Notes: generated by a model from the sequence alone, not told the origin. Shown: positions 22,860 through 32,177, counted from the first letter of the stretch. The stretch is DNA of 47,810 nucleotides from Bryobacteraceae bacterium (GCA_025055455.1 JANWXD010000029.1:1-47810), one strand, 5' to 3'. Program-made: numbers and translations.

Positions 22860-23696
22860 TTACTCAGCTTCCGCAGGCTGTTCTCGGGAGTAGTGGCTGG
22901 AGTAGTAGTAGGTGTACTTGTGGTACAACTCCCCAGCGCGAGCGCAGTTGGCCACGACGCCCAGCACGTTGTTTTCGCAGAGCGATTGCATGGCGCGGAC
23001 CACGGAATCAATCGTGGTCGAACCGATGCGCACGACGAGCACGGTGCCATCGCACATGGTCGCCAGCAGGTTGGCGTCGGCCGTGAACAGCAGCGGGGGC
23101 GTGTCCAAAATCACCCAGTTGAACACGGACGGCAGTTGCACCAGGAGCTCCCGGGTCTCGTCGGCGTTCAACAGCTCGAGGGGGTTGTTGACAGGCTCTC
23201 CGGCGGGCATCAGATAGAGGTTCAGGCCGGCGATCTTCCGGATGGCCGCATGCAACGGGGCGGTTCCACGGAGGTAGTCCGTAGCGCCCGGTGCGCGCTC
23301 CGTCTGAAACAGGTTGTGTAGTGTCGGCAGCCGGAAGTCGAAGTCGGCCAGCAGCGTGGCATTGCCTTCGAGCTGGGCCTCGGCCAGCGCCAGGTTCACA
23401 GCGGTGAAGGACTTGCCCTCGCCGGGACACGGGCTGGTGATCACGAGGGAGTGGACCGGGTGCAGCTTTTGGAAATGATTCAACCGCGTCCGCAGGCTTC
23501 GGAACTCTTCGGTGTGCGCGTCCAGCCGGTCCGGATGGATCAAGTTCCACTCGGGTGCCGGCGTGAAGGGCACCTCCGAAATCATCTCGAGGAGTCCATG
23601 CAGAGCGGGGACGGCAGCGCCCCGTGGGCGTCTGCGTGCAGGTTTGCCGTTAGTACCCCAGCCGGCGCGGCGCAAAGCTTCGTGTACTCGGCTCAT
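22860..23696 (-). CDS. CpsD/CapB-type tyrosine kinase for polysaccharide export
   Basis: A 278-residue BY-kinase-like protein. Walker A is SPCPGEGKSFTAVNLA (near residues 89-104), Walker A' LLADFDFRLP, Walker B VILDTPPLL. The C-terminus is Tyr-rich (YHKYTYYYSSHY), the autophosphorylated cluster expected in this family. It would phosphorylate itself and partners to control polymer length through Wzz, whose gene is 12 nt upstream. Confidence 0.9.
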   Translation of the reverse strand: MSRVHEALRRAGWGTNGKPARRRPRGAAVPALHGLLEMISEVPFTPAPEWNLIHPDRLDAHTEEFRSLRTRLNHFQKLHPVHSLVITSPCPGEGKSFTAVNLALAEAQLEGNATLLADFDFRLPTLHNLFQTERAPGATDYLRGTAPLHAAIRKIAGLNLYLMPAGEPVNNPLELLNADETRELLVQLPSVFNWVILDTPPLLFTADANLLATMCDGTVLVVRIGSTTIDSVVRAMQSLCENNVLGVVANCARAGELYHKYTYYYSSHYSREQPAEAE

Positions 23697-23708
23697 GGTC
23701 TGTTGTGG

Positions 23709-25400
23709 CTAGCCGCTCTTAGTGTAATAGTAATAAACCGATCCGATCATCAGCAGCAGGCCGAGCAGACAGCCCGTCGACCACGCCAGCCAGACAAGGC
23801 GGCGTCGGCGCCGTACGAGCAGATCGCTCTCCAGCAGCGGAATGCTGCCCAGGATGGGCAAGTTGGTATAGGCGCGCACATCCTTGAGATTCTTGAGGGA
23901 CGTGTCCTTGACTTCGCGGAACCCCGCCAGGCTCACGCCGAGCAACAGGCCCAGACACAGGCCGGCCCCGACAATCCTCACGCGTTTGGGCCGGGTGGGC
24001 GTAGTGGGCAGCGAGGCTGGATCGAGCAGCTCCAGCGTCTCGCCTTGCTTGCGGTTTTCCAGATCCGTGGCGATCTCCGATTGCGACGACTTGAAACTCA
24101 GATCGTCGTAGCGCTGCTTGGCCAGGTTGTAGTCCCGGACGAGGTTGATGTATTCGCGTTCGCTTTCCGGTGTGGCTTCGATGCGCTGCTGGAACTGGCG
24201 GATCAGGTCGTTGAGACGCGCCTGCTCCTTGACGAGCTGCTCCATGTCCATGTCCTTGGTTTTGATCAACACCTCGAGGCGCTTGATCTCGGCCTCCAGC
24301 GCGCGCACTTCGCGGGAGGGCTGCTGGGGCTCTCTTCTTACGGGCTGGGCTTGAGCCAGCTTGCGCTGTTGCTCCTCCTCGGCTATAAGAGCATCGCGCT
24401 GGCGGCGCAACACGGCCAGCTGGGATTCGGCCCGCCGCACGTCAGGGTGGGTGTCTTTGTACTGCTCCTTCAGGCCGGAAAGCTGCGTCTCGAAGGTGAG
24501 GATTTGCCTTTCCAGCTGGGCCAGCCGTTCGCTCTTCGCGGCGGCTTCCACGGGGCGCTCCACCGCGGCACCCAAGGCCTGCCACTGGTCCTTGAGCGAC
24601 TTGAGCTGGGTCTCCAGCAGCAGCTTCTCCTGTCCGACGCGGCTCATGGACGTGCTCACGGCATTCAACTGAGTTTGCAACGCATTGAGCTGTTGGAGGT
24701 TGCTCTGCAACTGGTCCGGAAGCCGTCCCGCGTAACGCATCTTGTAAGCGGTGAGGCGGCCCTCGATGACGTCCAGTTCTTTTTTTGCCTCCGCCAACTT
24801 GTCGCGCAAGAATTCCGTGGTCATTACGGACTGGCTCGCCCGTCCGGTGATGCTTTCGTTGATGAACCGCGTGACCAACTCCTGCACGACGCGCTGCGCC
24901 TGGTAGCGGTTTTCGTAAGCAAATTCGATGCGGAAGGCCACCGAACTTCCGCGCCCTCCCCCCGCGTCGTTCAATGGATAGACCGGGCTGATCTGGATGG
25001 ACTTGCGCATCTCTTCGATGACGTCCTCCAAGGGCATGCGCTTGCGCTCGCGCGGGTAGAGCCCGTGAGAGTTGATCAAGTCCGCCAGCCGCGCCCGGCT
25101 GAGGATCGTCTGCGCCATGGCCATGACGCGCTCGGTCATCTCCGTGTTGACGTTGCTGGCCACGTAGCGCTCGGGCACTTGCGGGGGAACCACGCGGATG
25201 CGCGCTTCCGAAACGTAGGTGTCCGGCCACAGAAACGCCGCCGTGACCGAAATCACCAGACCCGCGAACGTGGGAGCGAAAATCCAGCTCTTGTGCCGGC
25301 GGGCGATGTCAAGGTAATCCTCCACATCCAAGGGGCGCCGGGCGATGCTGAGGGGCTGAGCCGTTGGGGCTGGGGTGGGTAGCGTCGGTTCGGGACTCAT
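23709..25400 (-). CDS. Wzz/GumC-type polysaccharide chain-length protein
   Basis: A 563-residue inner-membrane protein. A short cytoplasmic start (VEDYLDIARRHKSW) is followed by a first membrane helix (APTFAGLVISVTAAFLWP) and YVSEARIRVVPP. A long periplasmic coiled-coil part (many Leu/Gln/Arg heptads, ~150-420) precedes the conserved PASLPTTPTRPKR and a second helix (LLGLLLMIGSVYYYY). Wzz proteins set the length of exported polysaccharide and act with CpsD and Wza. The ATG at 25400 has AGGA 6 nt upstream; a GTG at 25403 is less likely. It lies 8 nt after the Wza-like gene. Confidence 0.92.
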   Translation of the reverse strand: MSPEPTLPTPAPTAQPLSIARRPLDVEDYLDIARRHKSWIFAPTFAGLVISVTAAFLWPDTYVSEARIRVVPPQVPERYVASNVNTEMTERVMAMAQTILSRARLADLINSHGLYPRERKRMPLEDVIEEMRKSIQISPVYPLNDAGGGRGSSVAFRIEFAYENRYQAQRVVQELVTRFINESITGRASQSVMTTEFLRDKLAEAKKELDVIEGRLTAYKMRYAGRLPDQLQSNLQQLNALQTQLNAVSTSMSRVGQEKLLLETQLKSLKDQWQALGAAVERPVEAAAKSERLAQLERQILTFETQLSGLKEQYKDTHPDVRRAESQLAVLRRQRDALIAEEEQQRKLAQAQPVRREPQQPSREVRALEAEIKRLEVLIKTKDMDMEQLVKEQARLNDLIRQFQQRIEATPESEREYINLVRDYNLAKQRYDDLSFKSSQSEIATDLENRKQGETLELLDPASLPTTPTRPKRVRIVGAGLCLGLLLGVSLAGFREVKDTSLKNLKDVRAYTNLPILGSIPLLESDLLVRRRRRLVWLAWSTGCLLGLLLMIGSVYYYYTKSG

Positions 25401-25408
25401 CACACATC

Positions 25409-26044
25409 CTAAGGCACGATAATATGATCGCCGTTCTCGAGCAGCAGGTTCTGTTCCACGCGCTTGCCTTTGATGACGTCGTTGTAGTTGAATTTGAACC
25501 GCTTGGGCCCGCGCATGATGATGATGTTTTTCCGGTCGGCATAGTCGCGGAAGCCGCCCGCGATAGCGATGGCCGCCAGCACGGTGGTCGGCGAAACGAG
25601 GGGATAAGAACCCGGACGCTGGACCTCGCCACTGATGAAGTACTTCTTGCTATTGACCGCCGCGACTTGGACGATGACCTCTGGATTGTTTATGTACTTG
25701 GAAAACCCTTCCGTAATCCGTTCGGCGAGGGTGGCAGGCGTCATGCCGCCGGCCTGAATTTCGCCGATCAGGGGCAGGGAGATTTTTCCGTCGGGTCTCA
25801 CCCCCACAGCGCCCGACAGGTCGGGTTCGCGCCACACCCGGATGACGAGAATGTCATCCGGTCCGATGATGTAAGATTTGGGATCCACGGGCAGCCCGAC
25901 CGCTCGGCGCAAGTTCTCATCATCGCCCGGCCTCACCGGTGCGGGCGCCGGTTGCGGCTCAGACCGGTCTTGCTGCGCCCCAAGGTTGGCTGTGGCGGAG
26001 ATAAGGCAGAATAGCGCCGCTGCGACACAGGTCTTGGCGCTCAT
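25409..26044 (-). CDS. Polysaccharide export outer-membrane protein (Wza family)
   Basis: A 211-residue exported protein with a signal peptide (MSAKTCVAAALFCLISATANLGA). The Poly_export domain follows (YIIGPDDILVIRVWREPDLS, VRPDGKISLPLIGEIQAGG, KYINNPEVIVQV) and then an SLBB domain (YFISGEVQRPGSYPL, VLAAIAIAGGF). It is shorter than Wza and lacks a clear lipobox. The start at 26044 has GGAGG 8 nt upstream; upstream in-frame ATGs are at 26074 and further. With Wzz and CpsD it would form the secretion part of an exopolysaccharide system, but no glycosyltransferase, flippase or polymerase is nearby. Confidence 0.9.
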   Translation of the reverse strand: MSAKTCVAAALFCLISATANLGAQQDRSEPQPAPAPVRPGDDENLRRAVGLPVDPKSYIIGPDDILVIRVWREPDLSGAVGVRPDGKISLPLIGEIQAGGMTPATLAERITEGFSKYINNPEVIVQVAAVNSKKYFISGEVQRPGSYPLVSPTTVLAAIAIAGGFRDYADRKNIIIMRGPKRFKFNYNDVIKGKRVEQNLLLENGDHIIVP

Positions 26045-26232
26045 CGTGCTTTCCTCCCCAGCGATAGATTTCATACGTTCCTTATCGGAACGGCCGCCAA
26101 TCGACGACAAGTCCATTGTACACCCGACATCGGCAGCACGTCGCCGGACGATCGAAATCCTTGCCTCCTGGACTCATTCCGCTAACTCGTTGAATACGTG
26201 TGGGCGACGACCTGGGCCTGCGCCGGGAAAAC

Positions 26233-26250
26233 TTTGGTACTAGTACTAAA
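26233..26250. promoter_or_regulatory. AT-rich palindrome, candidate operator
   Basis: TTTGGTACTAGTACTAAA is an 18-bp palindrome with one mismatched pair around a perfect GTACTAGTAC. It overlaps a plus-strand -10-like TAAAAT (26247-26252) and lies between the EPS cassette (minus) and the EVE gene (plus). It stands out as AT-rich in GC-rich DNA. Elsewhere in 26045-26330 a minus-strand TACAAT (26120-26115) may serve the EPS operon, and a plus-strand GATAAT lies at 26283-26288; no good -35 was found for either. Confidence 0.45.
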
Positions 26251-26330
26251 ATGGCGCTTGGGGTCCCTTTTCACACCGCCACGATAATAGGAGTTTAGGA
26301 GCTAAGGTTAAGAAGAGAGCGGGGCAAATC

Positions 26331-26741
26331 ATGAAGTACTTTCTCGCAAAGACAGATCCTGGAACCTACTCGCTGGACGACTTAGAGCGAGACAAACAGA
26401 CGGTGTGGGACGGGGTCAGCAACCCGCAAGCGCTCCGGGCGATCCGCCAGATGCGTCCGGGCGATAAGGTGTTCATCTATCACAGCGGCGGCCAGTCAGC
26501 CGTGGTGGGTCTGGCCGAGGTGGTCTCCGAACCGCGGCCCGACCCAAACAACCCCAAACTCAGCGTGGCCGATTTCCGGTTTCTGGCCCGTCTGGTTCCT
26601 CCGACAACCCTGGCCGAGGTCAAGGCGCAGCGGTCCTTGCAAAGCTGGGCGCTGGTTCGACAGCCGCGGCTGTCCACGATGGAGGCCCCGGCCGCGTTTG
26701 TGGAGTGGATGCGCCGGCGCTATCCGAAGGCGCCCATCTGA
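26331..26741 (+). CDS. EVE domain protein
   Basis: A 136-residue protein that is one EVE domain: MKYFLAKTDPGTYSLDDLER, TVWDGVSNPQALRAIRQM, GDKVFIYHSGGQSAVVGLAEV and the closing LVPPTTLAEVKAQRSL, PRLSTMEAPAAF. EVE domains are PUA-like and, in other proteins, bind modified bases in nucleic acids. It stands alone, with no nuclease or methylase nearby, so a housekeeping RNA-related role is possible. It ends one base before the Maf stop on the other strand. Confidence 0.9.
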   Translation: MKYFLAKTDPGTYSLDDLERDKQTVWDGVSNPQALRAIRQMRPGDKVFIYHSGGQSAVVGLAEVVSEPRPDPNNPKLSVADFRFLARLVPPTTLAEVKAQRSLQSWALVRQPRLSTMEAPAAFVEWMRRRYPKAPI

Positions 26742-26742
26742 G

Positions 26743-27300
26743 TCAGGCGCGGGCCGCGATCTCCTTGAGCCGCCGGTACACCAGCGCCACGGGAAGGCCC
26801 ACGACGTTGAAGTAACACCCCTCGATTCGTTCGACGAACTTGGAGGCAAGTCCCTGGATGGCGTATGCGCCGGCCTTGTCCAGGGGCTCGCCGCTGGCGA
26901 CGTATTCTTGGATCTCTCGCTCTGTGAGAGGCGCAAACCACACGCGCGTTGTTTCTACGTCCAGGCGCAAGTTCGGACCGCGGCGGAGGCAGACTCCGGT
27001 CAGCACGGCGTGTTCGCGACCGGAAAGGCGTCGCAGCATGCGCACGGCCTCCTGTGGGTCTTGAGGCTTGGCCAAAATCTCACCGTCCAACACCACGGTG
27101 GTGTCGGCGCCCAAGACAATTTCTTCGCCGAGGGCCTCCACGGCCGCCGCCTTCGCGTGCGCCAGCCGCAGCACATGCTCCGACGGACTCTCGCCGGCGA
27201 CCCAGGTCTCGTCCACGTCGGCCGGCTGCACTCGGAAGGGAATCCCGGCTCGCTGCAAGATTTCCCGGCGTCGCGGCGATCTCGAGGCCAGCACCAACAT
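26743..27300 (-). CDS. maf: Maf family nucleoside triphosphate pyrophosphatase
   Basis: A 185-residue protein with the Maf motifs [11 protein letters not shown] (residues ~4-14), [18 protein letters not shown] and [20 protein letters not shown]. It cleaves non-canonical or thymidine/uridine triphosphates to monophosphates; the SRSPRR form is of the YhdE-like dTTP/UTP pyrophosphatase type. The ATG at 27300 begins at the conserved MLVLASRSP; a TTG at 27315 would add five residues. Confidence 0.92.
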   Translation of the reverse strand: MLVLASRSPRRREILQRAGIPFRVQPADVDETWVAGESPSEHVLRLAHAKAAAVEALGEEIVLGADTTVVLDGEILAKPQDPQEAVRMLRRLSGREHAVLTGVCLRRGPNLRLDVETTRVWFAPLTEREIQEYVASGEPLDKAGAYAIQGLASKFVERIEGCYFNVVGLPVALVYRRLKEIAARA

Positions 27301-27317
27301 ATTCGCATGGTACAATG

Positions 27318-27725
27318 ATGCCTTCCCATTTCATGGAGCGCGCCGGCAGGGTGATCGCCAAACTGAAATTGCCTGCGGGCACAATCTCGCCCGAGCAGCT
27401 CGCTTGTCGCGGATGGGTCGCAGCCGTGGGGAAGCGCATAGCGGCACGCGCGCGCGCCGTGACGCTTCGTGATCACAAGCTGGTGGTCGAGGTGGACGAC
27501 GCCGTCTGGCAAGGACATCTCAAGGTTTTGGAGCGGCAAATTCTGGACCGGCTGGAGGAGGTGATCGGCCCGGGCATCGTCCAGGGTATCGAGTACTGGC
27601 TGGCCGTGCCGCGCCGCCTGCCGCAGTTTGCCGCCGAGCCGGACTTCCGCGCGAGCCTCACCCGCCGCGATGAGCGGGCTCGTTCTGGGCGTGTGCAGGC
27701 CCGCCGACCGGGGAACACGGCGTGA
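27318..27725 (+). CDS. DciA-like DUF721 protein
   Basis: A 135-residue protein with the DUF721 core AWxxxVG-type segment [16 protein letters not shown], then [35 protein letters not shown]. DciA helps load the replicative helicase in bacteria that lack DnaC/DnaI. The C-terminal third is basic and disordered-looking. ATG codons at 27315, 27318 and 27333 are all in frame with no ribosome binding site; a -10-like TACAAT at 27311-27316 would favour 27333 if used. Its last codons overlap the GTG start of gatC in a GTGA. Confidence 0.75.
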   Translation: MPSHFMERAGRVIAKLKLPAGTISPEQLACRGWVAAVGKRIAARARAVTLRDHKLVVEVDDAVWQGHLKVLERQILDRLEEVIGPGIVQGIEYWLAVPRRLPQFAAEPDFRASLTRRDERARSGRVQARRPGNTA

Positions 27726-28021
27726 AGATCACCGAACAGGAGGTCCGTTACGTGGCCGAGCTCGCCCATTTGGCGCTCACGGAAGAAGAGCTCGCCCGCA
27801 TGCGCGCGGAGCTGGAAGAGATCCTCGTCTACATGGACAAACTCAACGAGCTCGACACGACGGGCGTGGCCCCGATGGCTCAGGTGCTGTACGAGGCGGA
27901 GGAGACGGCCACCCTGCGGGAGGACATCGAGCGGGAGACCTTCGACAACGCCACAGCGCTGGCCAACGCGCCGTCGGCCGGCGGAGGCTACTTCAAAGTG
28001 CCCAAAGTGATCGAGAAATAG
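27722..28021 (+). CDS. gatC: Glutamyl-tRNA(Gln)/aspartyl-tRNA(Asn) amidotransferase subunit C
   Basis: A 99-residue protein, [41 protein letters not shown] and the C-terminal APSAGGGYFKVPKVIE, the full GatC pattern. GatC links GatA and GatB in the complex that turns Glu-tRNA(Gln) or Asp-tRNA(Asn) into the cognate amide form. The GTG start overlaps the DciA-like stop. gatA follows after 6 nt; gatB is not in the window. Confidence 0.95.
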   Translation: MKITEQEVRYVAELAHLALTEEELARMRAELEEILVYMDKLNELDTTGVAPMAQVLYEAEETATLREDIERETFDNATALANAPSAGGGYFKVPKVIEK

Positions 28022-28027
28022 CGCCCG

Positions 28028-29482
28028 ATGGATGCCGGCTTCCTGCGCTCACTGACGATTGACGCGGTCCGCCAGGGGTTGCTCCGAAAGGAGTTCCGCG
28101 CGGTGGAACTGGCCGAGGCGATGCTTCGCTTCGCGCAGGCGGAAGACGCGCGAACACGCGCCTACCTGCATTTTTGCCCCGAACGTGCCTTCTCGGCAGC
28201 CCGACGCGTGGATGAAAAGATCGCCCGGGGCGAGGATCCGGGACCGCTTGCCGGCGTCCCGGTGGCCGTCAAGGACGTCATTCTCACCAAGGGCGTGCGC
28301 ACCACCTGCGCGTCACGGCTGCTGGCGAACTATATTCCCCCTTACGACGCGACCGCGGTGGTGCGCCTCGAGGAGGCGGGAGGGGTGATCCTGGGCAAGA
28401 CGAACTGCGACGAATTCGCCATGGGCTCCTCCACGGAGAACTCCGCCTTCGGGCCGACGCGCAACCCTGTGGATCCGGAGCGCGTGCCGGGGGGCTCCAG
28501 CGGCGGCTCGGCGGCGGCGGTCGCGCAGGGCACGGCCGTGGTCGCCTTGGGTTCCGACACGGGAGGCTCGATCCGCCAGCCGGCGTCCTTCTGCGGCATC
28601 AGCGGCGTCACGCCGACCTACGGTCGGGTCTCGCGCTACGGCTTAGTAGCCTTTGCCAGCTCACTGGACCATATCGGGCCCTTCGGCAAGACGGTGCGCG
28701 ATAACGCCATCCTGCTGCGTGTGATTGCCGGCCGGGACGAGAGGGACTCTACGTCGGCCTTCGCCCCCGTTCCGGACTACCCCGCGTTGCTCGACGGCGA
28801 CGTTCGCGGCGTGAAAATCGGCCTGCCGCGCGAATATTTCAAAGGTCTGGCGAGCGAAACGGGGGACTTGATCCTGCGCGCCGTGGACCTGCTGCGGAAA
28901 CTGGGCTGTGAAGTTTTCGACATCAGCCTGCCGACCACGGACTACGCCATCGCCTGTTACTACATCATTTGCACGGCCGAAGCCAGTTCGAATCTGGCCC
29001 GTTACGACGGCGTGCGCTATACGACGCGGAACTTCGAAGCCGATACCCTCGTCGAGATGTACCGCAGGACGCGCGGCGAAGGCTTCGGGGCGGAGTGCAA
29101 GCGACGCATCATACTGGGGACCTATGTGCTGAGCGCGGGTTACTATGATGCGTACTATTTGAAGGCCCAAAAGGTGAGAGCGCTGATCGCGCGGGATTTC
29201 GCCGAGGCCTTTCAGAAAGTCGACGCGATCATTACGCCGGTGTCTCCCTTTCCGGCTTTCAAGCTGGGCGAAAAGATCGATGACCCGCTCGAGATGTATC
29301 TGTCCGACATTTACACGATCACCGGATCGCTAGCGGGCATCCCGTGCATGAGCGTGCCCTGCGGCCGGACCGCTTCCGGATTGCCCGTAGGGATGCAAAT
29401 TCTGGCAAGACACTTCGACGAGGCGGGGATGCTCCGCCTCGCGGACGCTTTTGAGCGCGCCGGCGGAACAGCCGGCGCTTGA
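28028..29482 (+). CDS. gatA: Glutamyl-tRNA(Gln) amidotransferase subunit A
   Basis: A 484-residue amidase-signature enzyme that releases ammonia from glutamine. The Ser-cis-Ser-Lys triad is visible as Lys82 (VAVKDVI), Ser157 ([11 protein letters not shown]) and Ser181 ([11 protein letters not shown]). The C-terminal [10 protein letters not shown] and [16 protein letters not shown] segments are typical of GatA. Full length and directly after gatC. Confidence 0.96.
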   Translation: MDAGFLRSLTIDAVRQGLLRKEFRAVELAEAMLRFAQAEDARTRAYLHFCPERAFSAARRVDEKIARGEDPGPLAGVPVAVKDVILTKGVRTTCASRLLANYIPPYDATAVVRLEEAGGVILGKTNCDEFAMGSSTENSAFGPTRNPVDPERVPGGSSGGSAAAVAQGTAVVALGSDTGGSIRQPASFCGISGVTPTYGRVSRYGLVAFASSLDHIGPFGKTVRDNAILLRVIAGRDERDSTSAFAPVPDYPALLDGDVRGVKIGLPREYFKGLASETGDLILRAVDLLRKLGCEVFDISLPTTDYAIACYYIICTAEASSNLARYDGVRYTTRNFEADTLVEMYRRTRGEGFGAECKRRIILGTYVLSAGYYDAYYLKAQKVRALIARDFAEAFQKVDAIITPVSPFPAFKLGEKIDDPLEMYLSDIYTITGSLAGIPCMSVPCGRTASGLPVGMQILARHFDEAGMLRLADAFERAGGTAGA

Positions 29483-29518
29483 GGGGCTTTTTCCACAACG
29501 CTAACAGAAGGAGGAACG

Positions 29519-30133
29519 ATGCCGTTCGAATTGCCGCCGTTGCCTTATGCTTTCGACGCTCTGGAGCCGTACATCGACAAAATGACCATGGAAATTCACC
29601 ACGGCAAACACCATGGAACGTATGTCGCCAATCTCAACAAAGCCCTAGAATCCGCGCCCGACCTGGCGGGCAAGACCATCGAAGAGCTGCTGGCCGACTC
29701 GTGCGCCGTGGTGCCGGAAAGCATCCGCACCGCGGTGCGCAACAATGGCGGAGGCCACGCCAATCATACGATGTTCTGGTCGATCATGGCGCCGAATGCC
29801 GGCGGCGAGCCTTCGGGGAAACTGGCCGAAGCCATCAACAGCGTGTTCGGCAGCTTCGACCAGTTCAAGCAGAAATTTACCGAGGCGGCCATGGGGCGGT
29901 TCGGCTCGGGTTGGGCGTGGCTGACCCGCGATGCGGCGGGCAAGCTGGAGGTCTACTCTACGGCTAATCAAGACAGCCCCTTAATGGAGGGTAAGTTTCC
30001 CATCATGGGACTGGACGTGTGGGAGCACGCCTATTACTTGAAGTATCAGAACCGCCGGGCTGAATATGTAGCGGCCTGGTGGAACGTCGTGAACTGGCGC
30101 GAGATCGAGCGGCGGTTCATGCAAGGTAGGTAG
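29519..30133 (+). CDS. Superoxide dismutase (Fe/Mn), cytoplasmic
   Basis: A 204-residue enzyme with no signal peptide ([20 protein letters not shown]). Metal ligands appear as His in [12 protein letters not shown] and HTMFW, and Asp/His in [26 protein letters not shown] lies 4 nt before the ATG. It is clearly a paralogue of the exported enzyme at 16213-16911, sharing long stretches around the active site. It follows gatA by 36 nt. Confidence 0.95.
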   Translation: MPFELPPLPYAFDALEPYIDKMTMEIHHGKHHGTYVANLNKALESAPDLAGKTIEELLADSCAVVPESIRTAVRNNGGGHANHTMFWSIMAPNAGGEPSGKLAEAINSVFGSFDQFKQKFTEAAMGRFGSGWAWLTRDAAGKLEVYSTANQDSPLMEGKFPIMGLDVWEHAYYLKYQNRRAEYVAAWWNVVNWREIERRFMQGR

Positions 30134-30168
30134 CCCGACGTCCCCTGTCCGGAGGTGTCACGCTGCCG

Positions 30169-31089
30169 TCACCGTTGCGCGGCGGCAGCGTGGCCGCGGC
30201 GCCGCAGCTCCAGCTCGCGAGTGATCTCCGCCAGTTCCGTTTCGGGATCCGTCTCGTACCGTACGGCCAGCTGCGCGGCGGACACGGTGACCTGCCAGCG
30301 GTGCCAGACCGCGACGACAAACAGCCAAGGAGCGGCCCACCACAGCGTGCGGGACAGAATGGTGGCTGCCGCCACGCCAGGAATCAGGCCCAGCCAGAGC
30401 GATACCAGCCGCATGACCAGAAAGGCCGCCAGACACCGGAGGGACGCTGCCATGCGCCCTCCGCCCATCTCTTGGCGGATGCGATGCAACACCACGCTCA
30501 TGGCGGCCGGGGCCGCGAGTAGCAGAGGGCTGGCGGATTGCAAACGTCGGATCAGGGGATAGGCCGACTGGGCATCGTGCATGCTGTCGCGAAGGACCAG
30601 GATGGCCGGCACCAGGGCCAGGATCGCCCCGAGCAAGAGTCCGTCCGAGGGCCGAAAGCGCAGCCCCAAGCCGACGGCGGCGAAGGAAGACCACATCGCC
30701 GCCAGCCCCGCCGTTAGCAGTAGCAAGGAGAGGACGATGGGGATCTGACGCAGGCTGACCAAGGTCGCGAGATGGGCGTCGATCCAGCCCGTGGCCAGCA
30801 CCAGCCACTCGAACACGTGCCGGAGGACGGCAATGGCGGCGCTCGCCGTGATCAGCCCCCAGGCCAAGCGCATCCGAGTTTTCTCGCCGTGGTCCGAGGC
30901 GATCTTCCGGCACAAATGCACGGCGACCAGGTAGGCGGCGGCAGCGGCCAGGTGGAGCGCCATCTGTAGCGGGCGCACCGTTTGGGTCCCGGCGCCGGAA
31001 ACGAGCAGAAGCCCGTGCACGGTGCCCGCCGCGGCCGACGCCACTAGCAGCAGCGTCCACCACGGAGGCTGAACTCTTCGCCGGCTCAT
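30169..31089 (-). CDS. Uncharacterised membrane protein, about eight helices
   Basis: A 306-residue hydrophobic protein with around eight membrane helices (for example WTLLLVASAAAGTVHGLLL, MALHLAAAAAYLVAVHL, IPIVLSLLLLTAGLAAM, LLLGAILALVPAILVL, WWAAPWLFVVAVW) and a charged cytoplasmic tail (YETDPETELAEITRELELRRR). No family was recognised. It starts inside the stop codon of the anti-sigma gene (ATGA at 31086-31089), so it is coupled to it and probably part of the same signalling unit. Confidence 0.75.
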   Translation of the reverse strand: MSRRRVQPPWWTLLLVASAAAGTVHGLLLVSGAGTQTVRPLQMALHLAAAAAYLVAVHLCRKIASDHGEKTRMRLAWGLITASAAIAVLRHVFEWLVLATGWIDAHLATLVSLRQIPIVLSLLLLTAGLAAMWSSFAAVGLGLRFRPSDGLLLGAILALVPAILVLRDSMHDAQSAYPLIRRLQSASPLLLAAPAAMSVVLHRIRQEMGGGRMAASLRCLAAFLVMRLVSLWLGLIPGVAAATILSRTLWWAAPWLFVVAVWHRWQVTVSAAQLAVRYETDPETELAEITRELELRRRGHAAAAQR

Positions 31090-31604
31090 GCTACCGCCTC
31101 CTCGGCCAGGCACAAGCCCGCCAGCGCCACCAGCCGGCCCACGGCCGAGCCGCAGACGGAGGCGGCCGCGTCACTGAGGTGACCCACGAACCGGCCCCAG
31201 TCCCCCCACGTCAAGGCGGGCCCCGCAGCTCGGGAGCGCTCCAGTGCCCGTTCCACGACGGCACGCACCGTACCCTGGCCGCAGATGGGTTCCATCAGGA
31301 GCCGTAAGATGGACAGGGCCTCCAGCACGGTCCAGCGCCCGAGTCCTTGGCGGGCCGCTGCTTCCCGGAGCCGATGCAAGCTGCGCCAGGCCATCCGTTC
31401 CCACTCCTCCTCGCCGCCGCAGAGTGCTGCGCGCAAGCGCCCTGCTTCCGTCTCGAGCAGCTCACGCCATCGCTCGAGTTGGCGGGATTGCCAACCGCAA
31501 TCCGCGCAGATGCCCAGGTGCGCCTCTAGCGCCGACCTCGCTTGGGCGTCCAACGTGCCGTCCAGCCACGCCAACCAGCTTTGTTCGTCGATCCCGTGCC
31601 GCAT
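31086..31604 (-). CDS. Zinc-finger anti-sigma factor
   Basis: A 172-residue protein whose N-terminal part has DEQSWLAWLDGTLDAQARSALEAHLGICADC: the HxxxCxxC of the zinc-binding anti-sigma (zf-HC2/ZAS) domain. No clear membrane helix follows, unlike many such proteins, so it is probably soluble. It starts 3 nt after the ECF sigma gene and would hold that sigma factor inactive. The adjoining membrane protein may supply the sensing. Confidence 0.75.
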   Translation of the reverse strand: MRHGIDEQSWLAWLDGTLDAQARSALEAHLGICADCGWQSRQLERWRELLETEAGRLRAALCGGEEEWERMAWRSLHRLREAAARQGLGRWTVLEALSILRLLMEPICGQGTVRAVVERALERSRAAGPALTWGDWGRFVGHLSDAAASVCGSAVGRLVALAGLCLAEEAVA

Positions 31605-31607
31605 CCG

Positions 31608-32177
31608 TCAGCCTCTTCCGTTTCCGAATCGCTTGATCAGTTTTTTCTTGGCGTTGAAGATCTTCCATTGAACGGTGCCGGTGGGCAGCCCCAGGACCTC
31701 GGCGATTTCGTGGTATTCCAACTCGTCCACGTACCGCAACGTGAGGATTTCCCGTTCGTCCGGCGCCAGCGACGCCATCCATTCCGAGAATTGGGAACCG
31801 GCCAGAGGGTCGGCAACGGGCGCCGGCAGCTCGGCCGTTTCTTTACCGAGCGCCACGGTCGCCACATCCCGGCGGCTGCGCCGCAGGTGCTGCAACAGCA
31901 CATTGCGCATGACTTTGTACAGCCACGGCCGAAAGCGTTCCAAGCGCCGCAGCATCCAGCTTCGCTGATAGACGGTCCACATCACCTCTTGGGCGAGATC
32001 CTCAGCGAGCTCCGTGGGGCAGCCGCGGGTGCGGAAGTAGCACAGCAGCCGCGGCGCCAGTGCCCGGAACAACTGGCCATAGGATTCTTCGGACGGCTCG
32101 CGCAGAAACCGGTCCACCGCTTCGTCCTCGAACAAGGCGAGCGCGTCGTGGCCCGCAGCTGCCGGCTGACTTGGCAC
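31608..32177 (-). CDS. ECF family RNA polymerase sigma factor
   Basis: A 189-residue ECF sigma factor. Region 2 is visible in LFRALAPRLLCYFRTRG, ELAEDLAQEVMWTVYQR and FRPWLYKVMRNVLLQHLRR; region 4 in LAPDEREILTLRYVDELEYHEIAEVLG and TGTVQWKIFNAKKKL. It would direct polymerase to a small regulon, often including its own operon. The start is a GTG at 32177 with only GGAACA ahead of it. The 130-nt upstream gap has an AT-rich stretch and a small hairpin (GCGC GAA GCGC) but no firm promoter. Confidence 0.9.
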   Translation of the reverse strand: MPSQPAAAGHDALALFEDEAVDRFLREPSEESYGQLFRALAPRLLCYFRTRGCPTELAEDLAQEVMWTVYQRSWMLRRLERFRPWLYKVMRNVLLQHLRRSRRDVATVALGKETAELPAPVADPLAGSQFSEWMASLAPDEREILTLRYVDELEYHEIAEVLGLPTGTVQWKIFNAKKKLIKRFGNGRG

